Origin: Vibrio sp. ES.051
Lineage (GTDB): Bacteria; Pseudomonadota; Gammaproteobacteria; Enterobacterales; Vibrionaceae
Assembly (NCBI RefSeq): GCF_002563795.1
Contig: NZ_PDJL01000005.1
Span: forward strand, 124,001 to 188,000
Direction: 5' to 3'
DNA: 64,000 bases
A program made the translations under genes and the position numbers. Below, in pieces: positions 48,964 through 56,789 of this stretch (position 1 is its first letter; every line of letters starts with the position of its first letter). The notes beneath the pieces were generated by a model. The model saw only the letters and a list, made by a program, of their open reading frames with translations. It did no database searches and was not told the origin of the DNA.

Positions 48964-49383
48964 CTAAACAGGGTGTTTGAAACAATCACTGAACGTTATG
49001 CCAATCGCTCTCAATACATCTCGCCTAGTGATGACCCCAACCAGCTTCCCTTTGTCATCCACAACTGGGTACATTTTAGGCTTACCGACTTTCATCATAT
49101 CCGCCAACTCAATAATCGACATTTCTGGCGACACCGACAAAACATCATCATGCATACATTCCTCTACTGTATGCGTGTCTTGGCAGTAATAACTCGCTTT
49201 CACCAACTTATCTAACAAATCTTGCTCTGATAAGAATCCAACAACCTTTTTGTTCTCATCAATGACGGGACCACCTAGTGTTACACTTTGCATTACCTTG
49301 TTCAAAGCAGCCGTGAGTGACATATTTTTAGTAAAGGTCACCGCTTGTAACGTCATGTAATCTTTTACTTTTAATGAATGCAT
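48964..49383 (-). CDS. CBS-pair domain protein
   Basis: 139-residue cytosolic protein that is almost entirely two CBS motifs: KDYMTLQAVTFTKNMSLTAALNKVMQ ... GGPVIDENKKVVGFLSEQDLLDKL (about residues 7-70) and VEECMHDDVLSVSPEMSIIELADMM ... YPVVDDKGKLVGVITRRDVLRAI (about 80-130). CBS pairs bind adenosyl nucleotides and sense energy state, but no effector domain is attached and the partner is unknown. Monocistronic, next to the zinc ATPase gene but separated from it by a terminator. Confidence 0.85.
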   Translation of the reverse strand: MHSLKVKDYMTLQAVTFTKNMSLTAALNKVMQSVTLGGPVIDENKKVVGFLSEQDLLDKLVKASYYCQDTHTVEECMHDDVLSVSPEMSIIELADMMKVGKPKMYPVVDDKGKLVGVITRRDVLRAIGITFSDCFKHPV

Positions 49384-49659
49384 TCTTATCTCCTTAGCGG
49401 CATTTTTATTGCGGCCTTTAGGTAAGTGTCGTCTAATTTTCTGAATTTACTAAATGGAAATGAGTAATTTTATTCATAGATGCAGCCTATTGATCTCTAT
49501 CCAAAATCATTTATTAAATGGTGACAAAAGAACTAGTTGCCTATTTGTCCCCTTCAAAGTCAGTAAAATAAAAGCAGAAACATTCATTAGGTAAGTGCAA
49601 AATACAAAAAAGCCAGTCAACACGACTGGCTTTTTTGTTATTCAACTCGCTGGATTAAT
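49384..49659. other. Intergenic region between the CBS gene and the TrmH gene
   Basis: 276 bases of AT-rich sequence carrying the CBS gene promoter. No gene found. The TrmH terminator (49606) ends it. Confidence 0.4.
49606..49637 (-). terminator. Terminator of the TrmH-family gene
   Basis: AAAAAAGCCAGTC / GACTGGCTTTTTT stem with a five-base loop. A- and T-runs on both sides, so it could act in both directions. Confidence 0.88.
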
Positions 49660-50394
49660 CTAAGTGTGCTGGCGGCGCATATTATCTAGAATAATGCCTG
49701 TGGCCATCGCCACGTTTAGTGATTCCGCACCACCGAATGCTGGAATAGTAATCTTATTCGTTACAAATTTCGCGGCGTCTTCGCGCACGCCGTGGGATTC
49801 GCTGCCCATTAACAGGATACCTTCTGCTGAGAATTCAGTGTTATGTACACTCTCCCCTTCCAAAAACGCGCCATACACAGGCAACTGAGCTTGCTGTAAG
49901 TAACTGGGCAAATCCACTTGGCTCACTTGTACGCGGCCAAAACTTCCCATGGTGGCACTGATGGTTTTAGGGTTATATGGGTCAGCACAATCTGTACTCG
50001 CAACAATGTGTTCGACCCCATACCAATCTGCAACGCGGATGATCGTGCCTAAATTGCCTGGGTCAGAAACACCATCAAGCGCGATCATCAACCCTTGGGT
50101 TGGTGGCTCTTTGACATTGGGAATCTCAACGACCGCTATTGCCGCGTTATTGCTTACTAGAGTGCTCGCTTTCGTTAGCTCGTCTAAAGACGCTTGAATA
50201 CAATCGAAACCACTCAGCTTTTGAGAGTTGTGTTGTAAAAACTCCGACGTAGCAAAAATGTGTTTGACTCTCAGCGGACTGCTCGCTAACTCCAACACAT
50301 TCTTTTCACCCTGAACAAGGAATAAGCCATGTGCCTTACGCTGTTTCTTTTGACCCAAAGCACGAAGCAGTTTTAATTGGTTTTTTGAAATCAT
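49660..50394 (-). CDS. TrmH/SpoU-family RNA 2'-O-methyltransferase
   Basis: 244-residue SPOUT methyltransferase. It has the SpoU substrate-binding N-terminal region (ISKNQLKLLRALGQKKQRKAHGLFLVQGEKNVLELA) and the three SpoU motifs: LDGVSDPGNLGTIIRVADWYG, GSESHGV and IPAFGGAESLNVAMATGIIL. Start ATG at 50394 with AGGA seven bases upstream; a longer in-frame reading to 50628 runs through the 4.5S RNA gene and is an artefact. It modifies rRNA or tRNA riboses; the target is unknown. It lies downstream of ffs on the same strand, but ffs has its own terminator. Confidence 0.85.
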   Translation of the reverse strand: MISKNQLKLLRALGQKKQRKAHGLFLVQGEKNVLELASSPLRVKHIFATSEFLQHNSQKLSGFDCIQASLDELTKASTLVSNNAAIAVVEIPNVKEPPTQGLMIALDGVSDPGNLGTIIRVADWYGVEHIVASTDCADPYNPKTISATMGSFGRVQVSQVDLPSYLQQAQLPVYGAFLEGESVHNTEFSAEGILLMGSESHGVREDAAKFVTNKITIPAFGGAESLNVAMATGIILDNMRRQHT

Positions 50395-50518
50395 TACAAT
50401 ATCCTGGGTGACAATGATTATTTGACGAATGTTACACAAGCAGTCTTCACGACGTTTGGATACAAAGTGAACGTGATTATAGATTAAAGCAGACAAAGCC
50501 AAAAGAGGCAGCAGAAAC

Positions 50519-50548
50519 GAAAAAGCCCTGCGATCAACGCAGGGCTTT
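50519..50548 (-). terminator. Terminator of 4.5S RNA gene
   Basis: AAGCCCTGCG / CGCAGGGCTT stem with a five-base loop, followed by TTTTT on the minus strand. Confidence 0.85.
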
Positions 50549-50550
50549 CT

Positions 50551-50660
50551 ATGGGTGGGACCCCAGCCACATCCCGGCACACAAGTCGCCCGCTGCGGCT
50601 GCTTCCTTCCGGACCTGACCGAGTTCACGAGTTATTGTTGCGAGAGGACCAGAGCCCCAT
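50551..50660 (-). ncRNA. ffs: Signal recognition particle 4.5S RNA
   Basis: On the minus strand the sequence holds the SRP Alu-less hairpin: a universally conserved apical loop segment GGTCAGGTCCGGAAGGAAGCAG, including the GGAA tetraloop with its flanking asymmetric and symmetric loops, then TGTGCCGGGATGTGGCTGG. The arms close with ATGGGG / CCCAT-type ends. It matches E. coli ffs. It binds Ffh and directs co-translational membrane insertion. Promoter and terminator are seen. Order ffs-atl-ybaY-tesB is shared with E. coli. The 5' and 3' ends are approximate. Confidence 0.93.
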
Positions 50661-50698
50661 AATTCTTTTCGAGAGGACTTGCCTCAATCGATGGGGCG

Positions 50699-50727
50699 AT
50701 TATTCAGTATCAGCCTTCATAATGCAA
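50699..50727 (-). promoter_or_regulatory. Promoter of the 4.5S RNA gene
   Basis: Minus-strand -10 AATAAT (50699-50704) and -35 TTGCAT (50722-50727) with a 17-base spacer, followed by a GC-rich discriminator (CGCCCC) typical of stable-RNA promoters. The predicted start would leave a 5' leader of a couple of dozen bases before mature 4.5S RNA, as is processed by RNase P in E. coli. Confidence 0.5.
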
Positions 50728-50849
50728 GAGTAAAACTCTTGAATTTCACCATTTGATTATCGTTTGGACAAAACTCGATCAATTCACCATTTTAAGATTG
50801 AATAACATAAGCTCTCAATGAGAAATGAGGAGGATACACGATAGTTGGT

Positions 50850-51593
50850 TCATAATTCGGCTTGTTCATCATTGCTACGCAAGATGTAGTCTGTCATCCA
50901 TGCGGTTCCCAACAAGCAGAGCCAGACAACAAAAACTGGATTGGGTACCTCCGACGTTGGACTCACAACTAAAGCCGCAAAACCGACGGTTGGTAGTGTC
51001 CAACAGAGTAACTTACTCCAGCGGATTGAATGCTCGTGTTTAACCAGTGCCTCGATGGATGACAGCATACCAGTCAAACAGAGCGCGACAAGCACAGCAT
51101 AAGGTAAGTCAGCAATCCATAATGGAACTAGTAATAACATCGGCCACCAACTGTGCTTATTAGAGGGGGTCCAGTGTGTTATTGACCACCACATAACCAG
51201 AACTAGGATCGTTTGAACGACGGTAATCCATGCAGACCCATCAAGCTTGCCCCCTTGCTGGGTCACCATGAGGCCAACTTGTAAAGTGACAACAATTAAG
51301 CCAGTGGTCAGCAACACGCCTAGAGAGCTCCTTCGAGAAAAGACCACCATTAAGAGTGGGAAGAGAATCAGCATACCCACTGATAAAGCGATGGGTTGCA
51401 TTGAGAGCGTAGCACCAAAAGCCATCATCGCTCCCAGCAGCACCAAACCGGCAAATCCACCTTGTGGCAACATCCATAATGCAGGGATCATTAGAGCAAG
51501 AACCGGGATATCCCCTTCGCTCAAACTCATCGCGCGTGCACACACCACAACGAGTAAAATCGTAATGAAAAATTGAAGTGTCGATAAAATCAT
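50850..51593 (-). CDS. Polytopic inner-membrane protein of unknown family
   Basis: 247-residue hydrophobic protein with seven to nine predicted membrane segments (for example LQFFITILLVVVCARAMSL, IALSVGMLILFPLLMVVF and VLLTTGLIVVTLQVGLMV). I recognise no family. The start ATG at 51593 follows an excellent AGGAGG site four bases away, which is preferred to the GTG/ATG farther upstream. It sits between ffs and the divergently transcribed alkyltransferase-like gene. No partner genes are visible. Confidence 0.65.
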   Translation of the reverse strand: MILSTLQFFITILLVVVCARAMSLSEGDIPVLALMIPALWMLPQGGFAGLVLLGAMMAFGATLSMQPIALSVGMLILFPLLMVVFSRRSSLGVLLTTGLIVVTLQVGLMVTQQGGKLDGSAWITVVQTILVLVMWWSITHWTPSNKHSWWPMLLLVPLWIADLPYAVLVALCLTGMLSSIEALVKHEHSIRWSKLLCWTLPTVGFAALVVSPTSEVPNPVFVVWLCLLGTAWMTDYILRSNDEQAEL

Positions 51594-51857
51594 AGCGCCT
51601 CCTGGCTCACCCACCTACTTGGTAACTCAACGACAAAAACTGGGACTCTGAAAGTCGTTAATTGGGTCTAGATTCAAGCTTAGCTTGTGTTGGTTTTACA
51701 TTATTTAAAATCCATTGACATCAATGTACTACTAAAAATAAAAAGATGAAATTATTATCAAAGTCAGCAGCAGGTACGATTCAAGACAAGAACTGTTAGT
51801 AAAATACAAGTCAGGTGGATTACCATTCCTTGGCAATTCACAACAGACACTTTGAGT

Positions 51858-52160
51858 ATGGACCAATTCTTGGCACAAATCTTTACTGTGATTCACCAAA
51901 TTCCAAAAGGGAAAATATCGACCTACGGCGAAATAGCTACGATGGCTGGCTACCCTGGTTACGCAAGGCAGGTCGGCAAAGCGCTCGGAAACCTGCCAGA
52001 GGACAGCAAATTGCCATGGTTTAGAGTCATCAACAGCCGAGGAAGCATCTCACTCAAAGGTCGAGACTTAGACAAACAAAAAGAGCAGTTAGAAGCGGAA
52101 GGTATAGTAGTGTCCGAGAGCGGTATAGTATCGCTCAAAACATACAAATGGCAGCCTTAG
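51858..52160 (+). CDS. Alkyltransferase-like protein (ATL), DNA damage recognition
   Basis: 100-residue protein matching the MGMT DNA-binding domain (PF01035; E. coli YbaZ/Atl is 129). The helix-turn-helix region is TYGEIATMAGYPGYARQVGKALGNLP, and the former active site PCHRV is PWFRV here, i.e. Trp replaces the acceptor Cys, and Phe the His. Such proteins bind O6-alkylguanine without repairing it and pass it to nucleotide excision repair. The ATG at 51858 is chosen because it fits the E. coli N-terminus; a TTG at 51852 is possible. Neighbourhood ffs-atl-ybaY-tesB is as in E. coli. Confidence 0.9.
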   Translation: MDQFLAQIFTVIHQIPKGKISTYGEIATMAGYPGYARQVGKALGNLPEDSKLPWFRVINSRGSISLKGRDLDKQKEQLEAEGIVVSESGIVSLKTYKWQP

Positions 52161-52191
52161 ACTGCCATTTTTGTTCGCGATTAAATAGAGA

Positions 52192-52626
52192 TTAACGCGT
52201 CCCCACTAAACGAATGTCCAACTGGTGGGTTTGTGCTTGATCAGTGATGACCGCGTTGTGCGTATCACTGATAAAACGCAGTTTACTATCTACTTCAATA
52301 CGTGCACGAACACTATAGCGATGGTTAGGTTTAATTTCGTTGCTGTCGTAGTTCAATTCAAACGAAAAAGGAACTTGCTTGCCCTGTGTTTCGAACGTTT
52401 GCTTTGCAAGAACCTTAGCCGGTGCATCGGCCAGAGACACATCTTCTAACGAAACGGTAACTACAGCGTTTGGTGGCAAAGCAATGCGTTCACGGTAGGC
52501 CACGGTACCTGTAATGGTCTTCATTGACGATTCAGCAGAGGCCATATTTGTTGTTTGAGAAGATTGGCACCCCACCAACACTGCACCAAAAAGTAAAGAT
52601 GAAACAAGTAGTAGTGTTTTTTTCAT
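52192..52626 (-). CDS. ybaY: YbaY family lipoprotein
   Basis: 144-residue lipoprotein: MKKTLLLVSSLLFGAVLVGC with lipobox LVGC (Cys20), then the YbaY/DUF306-like domain: GTVAYRERIALPPNAVVTVSLEDVSLAD, FSFELNYDSNEIKPNHRYSVRARIE. The start at 52626 follows GAGGA; a longer frame to 52755 has no signal. In E. coli it is glycoprotein/polysaccharide-linked by annotation only, and its role is unknown. It lies divergent from tesB and convergent with the ATL gene. Confidence 0.85.
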   Translation of the reverse strand: MKKTLLLVSSLLFGAVLVGCQSSQTTNMASAESSMKTITGTVAYRERIALPPNAVVTVSLEDVSLADAPAKVLAKQTFETQGKQVPFSFELNYDSNEIKPNHRYSVRARIEVDSKLRFISDTHNAVITDQAQTHQLDIRLVGTR

Positions 52627-52864
52627 ATATTCCTCAATGAGAATGTTCAACCGAGATAAGTATAAGGCCGGAATATAAAACTGTCTGCTTCCCGTGTGCT
52701 TATTTGACAATAGTTTGACTGAGTTAAATTTATCAAACAATGGATTTTGTTTCATAATTGGAACGGTACTACTTTTAAGTCACTCAACAGCTCTCGCTGT
52801 AGTACTTCACAAGAGTACGAGTGTTAAGGTAACTTGGGGTGAAAAATAACGGTGAGGAGACACA

Positions 52865-53725
52865 ATGAGTAAACCATTACGAGAATTGCTCAGCCTACTA
52901 CAACTCGAAAAGCTAGAAGAAGGCTTGTTTCGTGGTCAAAGTGAAAACCTAGGTTTACCTCAAGTTTATGGTGGCCAAGTCATTGGACAGGCCCTTTCTG
53001 CAGCACGTTACACCGTCGAAGAGACGCGAACGGTGCACTCCTTTCACAGCTATTTTTTATATCCTGGCGATCCGGAAAAACCGATTATATACGATGTAGA
53101 AAACCTGCGAGATGGCCGCAGTTTCAGCACCCGGCGCGTTAAGGCGATCCAAAATGGTCGCCCTATTTTCTACCTCACAGCGTCATACCATGGTGATCAG
53201 CCAGGGTTCGAGCATCAAAAAACAATGCCAGACATTCCTGGTCCGGAAAACTTTGCCTCAGAGAGCGAGCTCGCCAGCCATATTGCAGAGTTTCTTCCTG
53301 AACGGTTACGTAAGACTTTCTGTGGTGAAAAACCTATAGAGACGCGCCCCGTCACCGTTATCAATCCGCTCAAACCTAAAAAAGCAGAGCCAAAACAGTA
53401 CTTATGGATTCGTGCGAACGGGGAAATGCCAAAGAATCAACTGATTCATCAATATTTATTGGCCTACGCGTCTGATTGGGGCTTCCTTGTCACCGCGATG
53501 CATCCCCACCAAGTATCCTTAATGACGCCAAATTTCCAAGTCGCGACGATTGACCATTCCATCTGGTTCCATCGTCCATTTAACATGGACGAATGGTTGT
53601 TGTACGCAATAGAAAGCCCAACGGCAAGCAACACTCGAGGCTTAGTACGCGGCGAAATCTATAATCAACAAGGCCATTTAGTTGCCACCGCGGTCCAAGA
53701 AGGAGTCATGCGCTACACTAAGTAA
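52865..53725 (+). CDS. tesB: Acyl-CoA thioesterase II
   Basis: 286-residue double hot-dog thioesterase (E. coli TesB is 286). N-terminal [26 protein letters not shown] and [38 protein letters not shown], second half with [29 protein letters not shown], including the catalytic-site Asp and Gln/Thr positions. It hydrolyses medium to long acyl-CoA. The GGTGAGGAG ribosome site precedes the ATG. Conserved neighbour of ybaY as in E. coli. Confidence 0.95.
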   Translation: MSKPLRELLSLLQLEKLEEGLFRGQSENLGLPQVYGGQVIGQALSAARYTVEETRTVHSFHSYFLYPGDPEKPIIYDVENLRDGRSFSTRRVKAIQNGRPIFYLTASYHGDQPGFEHQKTMPDIPGPENFASESELASHIAEFLPERLRKTFCGEKPIETRPVTVINPLKPKKAEPKQYLWIRANGEMPKNQLIHQYLLAYASDWGFLVTAMHPHQVSLMTPNFQVATIDHSIWFHRPFNMDEWLLYAIESPTASNTRGLVRGEIYNQQGHLVATAVQEGVMRYTK

Positions 53726-53785
53726 ACTCGACGGGCATAATGAAGCTTTTGTCACGCTCTTATGCCCAAACTGATCCAGCTATGG

Positions 53786-54256
53786 CTAATTACCTCCATT
53801 GATTGGTAACTCTGTCGTGTACTTGATCGACTCCATGGCAAAGGTCGACGTCACATTAGACAGCCCCTTTACACTATTGACTAGACGCTTATAAAAATCA
53901 TCGAAACACTTCATATCTTTGACCAATACCTTCATCATGTAATCGTACTCGCCAGCCATCCGATAAAATTCCATCACCTCAGGAAAATCACTCACTGTTG
54001 TAACAAAGTGGTGATACCAATCTTCTGAATGATCGATGGTTTTAAGCTGAACGAAGGCAATAAAAGACAGATCAAGCTTCTCCGCACTGAGTAATGCCAC
54101 ACGCTTTTCAATATAGCCGTCATCTTCGAGCTTCTTTAGCCGCTTCCAACATGGCGTCGTCGTCAGATTGACTCGCTCTGCTAACTCACTCAGTGATAAC
54201 GTACTGTCGTTTTGCAGCAAAGAAAGTAGCTGCCTATCTATTTTATCTAAACTCAT
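53786..54256 (-). CDS. decR: Lrp/AsnC-family regulator DecR (YbaO)
   Basis: 156-residue regulator. N-terminal winged helix [53 protein letters not shown] and C-terminal RAM domain. By eye it aligns along its length with E. coli YbaO (DecR), the cysteine-responsive activator of cysteine detoxification. The Cys in TTPCWKRL is shared. The ATG at 54256 matches the E. coli start; upstream starts to 54304 are unlikely. Divergent from a PLP-dependent cysteine-type enzyme gene, 139 bases away, which suggests that enzyme as its target. This E. coli neighbourhood (ybaO near tesB-ybaY) is also preserved. Confidence 0.88.
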   Translation of the reverse strand: MSLDKIDRQLLSLLQNDSTLSLSELAERVNLTTTPCWKRLKKLEDDGYIEKRVALLSAEKLDLSFIAFVQLKTIDHSEDWYHHFVTTVSDFPEVMEFYRMAGEYDYMMKVLVKDMKCFDDFYKRLVNSVKGLSNVTSTFAMESIKYTTELPINGGN

Positions 54257-54395
54257 TTCCACAAAACCATACATAAGGAGAAAAACTTTCTCCATAACCG
54301 TCAATTAAAAGCAACTATAGCAAAGTTTTTCTTTCATTTTATAGGTAAATTATCCCTATCTAATTCCTATTTATCGATTCCCAAGGAGAGAGGCT

Positions 54396-55490
54396 ATGTG
54401 TACTGACCACAATTGGATCAACAATGCCGTGCGTAAAATCGAAGCAGACTTTCAACGCTCTGCTGATACTCATTTATTTAAACTAGACCTACCCTCTCTC
54501 GACGGTATCGATATCTATTTGAAAGATGAAAGCACCCACCCTACTGGTTCTCTGAAACATCGACTAGCACGCTCACTATTTCTGTATGCGATTTGTAACG
54601 GCTGGATCGGTCCAGAAACCACCGTGATTGAAGCCTCTTCTGGTAGCACGGCGGTGTCCGAAGCTTACTTTGCTCGTTTACTTGGTCTGCCGTTTATCGC
54701 GGTGATGCCAAAAACCACAGCACGCAAAAAGATCGAACAAATTGAATTTTATGGTGGTAAAGCGCACCTTGTGGAGCGTTCTGATCAGATTTACGATGAA
54801 TCAAGACGTCTGGCCAGTGAACTAAATGGTCATTATATGGACCAGTTCACTTACGCGGAACGTGCCACCGACTGGCGAGGCAATAACAACATTGCGAACT
54901 CTATCTTCAACCAAATGAAATTAGAAGATCACCCGATCCCAAGCTGGGTCGTAATGAGCCCTGGCACTGGTGGGACATCTGCCACCATCGGCCGCTTTAT
55001 CCGCTACCAAAAATTTGACACTCAACTTTGTGTGGTAGACCCAGAAAATTCCGTCTTTTATGACGCTTTCCAATCAGGCAATGCAAACTTAAAAGGCAAC
55101 TGTGGTAGTAAAATAGAAGGCATTGGCCGGCCACGCGTAGAGCCAAGCTTTATCGCTGGCGTAATTGATGAAATGCGTAAAATTCCAGACGTAGCAAGCG
55201 TCGCAACAGCGCATTGGGTCTCTCGGTTGATTGGACGTAAAGTCGGAGCATCAACTGGCACTAATCTTTACGGCGTACTTCAGATTGCGTGTGAAATGAA
55301 ACAACGTGGTGAGACGGGATCTATCGTGACGTTATTGTGTGATTCAGGTGAGCGTTACTTAGATACGTATTACGACTTGGCATGGGTAAAAGATAACGTC
55401 GGTGATATTCAGCCTTATCTCGCTCAACTTGAAGTGATTCAAGCGAAAGGCTGTGTCGAGCCAGCGTGCCACGACCCTATAAACATTTAA
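54396..55490 (+). CDS. PLP-dependent cysteine synthase/desulfhydrase-like enzyme
   Basis: 364-residue fold-type II PLP enzyme. The PLP lysine lies in TGSLKHRLA, the substrate-phosphate loop appears as [18 protein letters not shown] (in place of TSGNTG), and the glycine loop as [13 protein letters not shown]. The C-terminal ACHDPINI end adds Cys residues. Family members make cysteine or break it down; because the divergent gene is a DecR-like cysteine-responsive regulator, desulfhydrase (cysteine detoxification to sulfide, ammonia and pyruvate) is the more likely role, but this is inference. The start ATG follows AAGGAGAG. Confidence 0.8.
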   Translation: MCTDHNWINNAVRKIEADFQRSADTHLFKLDLPSLDGIDIYLKDESTHPTGSLKHRLARSLFLYAICNGWIGPETTVIEASSGSTAVSEAYFARLLGLPFIAVMPKTTARKKIEQIEFYGGKAHLVERSDQIYDESRRLASELNGHYMDQFTYAERATDWRGNNNIANSIFNQMKLEDHPIPSWVVMSPGTGGTSATIGRFIRYQKFDTQLCVVDPENSVFYDAFQSGNANLKGNCGSKIEGIGRPRVEPSFIAGVIDEMRKIPDVASVATAHWVSRLIGRKVGASTGTNLYGVLQIACEMKQRGETGSIVTLLCDSGERYLDTYYDLAWVKDNVGDIQPYLAQLEVIQAKGCVEPACHDPINI

Positions 55491-55513
55491 CCATCATACA
55501 GCCGATTAATAAT

Positions 55514-55537
55514 ACAGCCCGCGATAAAGCGGGCTGT
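55514..55537 (+). terminator. Hairpin after the PLP enzyme gene
   Basis: ACAGCCCGC / GCGGGCTGT stem with a six-base loop. It lacks a long T-run on either strand, so it may be a weak terminator or an mRNA-end stabiliser. Confidence 0.5.
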
Positions 55538-55564
55538 TGCGTATCTCATCTTCAGTTCGTTGAA

Positions 55565-55623
55565 TTATTTCTTTTGACGAGCTTCAAAAGTAGCCAATTG
55601 TTCTGGTGTTGCCGCAGGTGTAA
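55565..55623 (-). pseudogene. Detached C-terminal fragment of a DUF1244 gene
   Basis: Reading the minus strand gives ITPAATPEQLATFEARQKK followed by TAA. The intact DUF1244 protein encoded just downstream on the plus strand ends with ATPEQLAAFEARQAKKDQ. The fragment is therefore the tail of a second DUF1244 copy whose upstream part is missing beyond about 55623. It points to a duplication, inversion or recombination event. Only the last 17-19 residues are preserved, so the identity rests on this short match. Confidence 0.7.
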
Positions 55624-55973
55624 TGATCCACTAGTATTGGGTAGACCAGATACAGCAACCTGGTGTTTACCCTCACCCAATCATCACCTCACTCTGATAA
55701 TTCGTATCCTCACTTGACCGAGACTGACTATGAATCGCTGAAGTCCCAAAAAACTAAAGACGCTTGGTCTAAGGTTAGGTGAAGGTGGTAGCATTGAGAA
55801 TGCAAACGGTGATGAGGTATTTGAAATAGGATTCACGGATGCGATCCTCAAAATCATTACTATAGATAGACCAAAGAATGAATGAAACTGGCCTATCGAT
55901 TGATTGCTTGATTGCATCAAATCACCCTGTAGACTGTAACAGGAAAAAAAGTAGTTTGAACAAGGAAAAGATT

Positions 55974-56300
55974 GTGGCTCAATTTAAATACAAGCAATTG
56001 TCTCAAGATCAACAAGATAAGCTCGACGCAGCAGCATTTCGTCGCTTATTAGCACATTTAGATGATCACAAGGAAGTTGCCAATATCGACCTAATGATCT
56101 TGGCAGGCTTCTGCCGCAACTGTTTCAGTAAATGGTATGCCGCAGAAGCAGAAAAGTTAGGTATTAATCTGGACTTAGATGATGCGCGAGAACGCGTTTA
56201 TGGGATGACTTATACTGAATGGAAGACCAACCATCAGCAAAAAGCTACTCCTGAACAACTAGCAGCATTCGAAGCTCGCCAAGCGAAAAAAGATCAATAA
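55974..56300 (+). CDS. DUF1244 family protein
   Basis: 108-residue protein. I start at the GTG at 55974 (AAGGA seven bases upstream), as the family begins MxQFKYxQLSxEQQDKLxAAAFRRLLAHL. Further signatures are VANIDLMILAGFCRNCFSKWY, with the paired cysteines, and YGMTYTEWKTNHQ, then a C-terminal ATPEQLAAFEARQAKK. A small helical protein with unknown role. The longer frame upstream to 55878 has no family match. It lies in the scarred region with a second copy tail on the opposite strand. Confidence 0.85.
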   Translation: MAQFKYKQLSQDQQDKLDAAAFRRLLAHLDDHKEVANIDLMILAGFCRNCFSKWYAAEAEKLGINLDLDDARERVYGMTYTEWKTNHQQKATPEQLAAFEARQAKKDQ

Positions 56301-56335
56301 GTGTACGGACTCATACATAATCTGACAGCTTAGGT

Positions 56336-56393
56336 GGGGAGAATTCAACATAGGGTGCTATGGATATAATTGCACCCATATGATCCTCTCCCC
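56336..56393. repeat. Imperfect inverted repeat of unknown origin
   Basis: Outer arms GGGGAGA / TCTCCCC and inner arms GGGTGC / GCACCC, separated by nine- and ten-base partly complementary segments and a 13-base loop. Total about 58 bases. It has no T-run, so it is not a standard terminator. A remnant of a small mobile or palindromic element is possible. Confidence 0.5.
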
Positions 56394-56488
56394 TCTGGTA
56401 CATCAAACCCACACAAACCGTCCACTCATGACGTCTTTTCAAAATAGACTGAGCCACTCAAAAGTTACTTAACTCAGAATGAACACAA

Positions 56489-56765
56489 ATGAGCCAATCG
56501 ACAAACACCCGCCGACCTTATGTCAGGAACAGCACATCGTGAGAAGAAAAGTCGAGCTGGCTAGTACCAGCAAACCCATACCAGTTCTATCTTTATCAGA
56601 GTAATTGGCTCCGCTTCCGTGCAACATGACTGGTATACCTATAAGCAAGCTTTATCGAGCAGAAAATTTGCTCTAGCTCAACAAGTCTTATTGTGCACAG
56701 TCACGACCTTGTATCAAAAATTGACCGATGAGCATCATCCATACTATTGGTTCAATCAATATTAA
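56489..56765 (+). pseudogene. Possible degraded short gene with a stop and a frameshift
   Basis: Starting at the ATG at 56489, one frame gives MSQSTNTRRPYVRNSTS then TGA (56540), continues in the same frame as EEKSSWLVPANPYQFYLYQSN (the W-L-R-F-R that follows ends at 56620), then shifts +1 near 56621 and continues as QHDWYTYKQALSSRKFALAQ and onward to a TAA at 56763. Pieces are rich in Tyr, Trp and Phe and read like protein throughout. The first segment has a RPYVR start reminiscent of fumarate-reductase C, but the rest does not. It may be chance; identification is low. Confidence 0.3.
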
Positions 56766-56789
56766 CACCAGTCACTGTTACGTTTTCTG

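Larger units (their letters stand above)
55491..55973. other. Scarred intergenic region upstream of the DUF1244 gene (483 bases)
   Basis: Contains a transcription-end hairpin (55514), the detached DUF1244 tail (55565-55623, minus strand), and about 350 bases of unrecognised sequence. One plus-strand frame (about 55742-55888, ending DRPKNE and a stop) reads like protein (GLRLGEGG and FTDAILKIITID) but has no start or family I can name. The base composition is ordinary. Confidence 0.5.
56301..56789. other. Intergenic region between the DUF1244 gene and the RND operon (489 bases)
   Basis: Holds a large imperfect hairpin (56336-56393) and a possible degraded gene (56489-56765). The RND gene stop lies at its end. 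No clean rho-independent terminator for either side is visible. Confidence 0.5.

Noticed and set aside
50395..50628. N-terminal extension of the TrmH-family protein
   Set aside because: The extension runs through the 4.5S RNA gene and its terminator. A good ribosome site lies directly before the ATG at 50394.
55684..55920. 78-codon minus-strand frame in the scarred region
   Set aside because: No family-like features, no ribosome site, and it overlaps the DUF1244 leader.
56489..56542. Fumarate reductase subunit C remnant
   Set aside because: Only a short RPYVR-like start resembles FrdC. The following sequence is not a membrane helix protein of that family.
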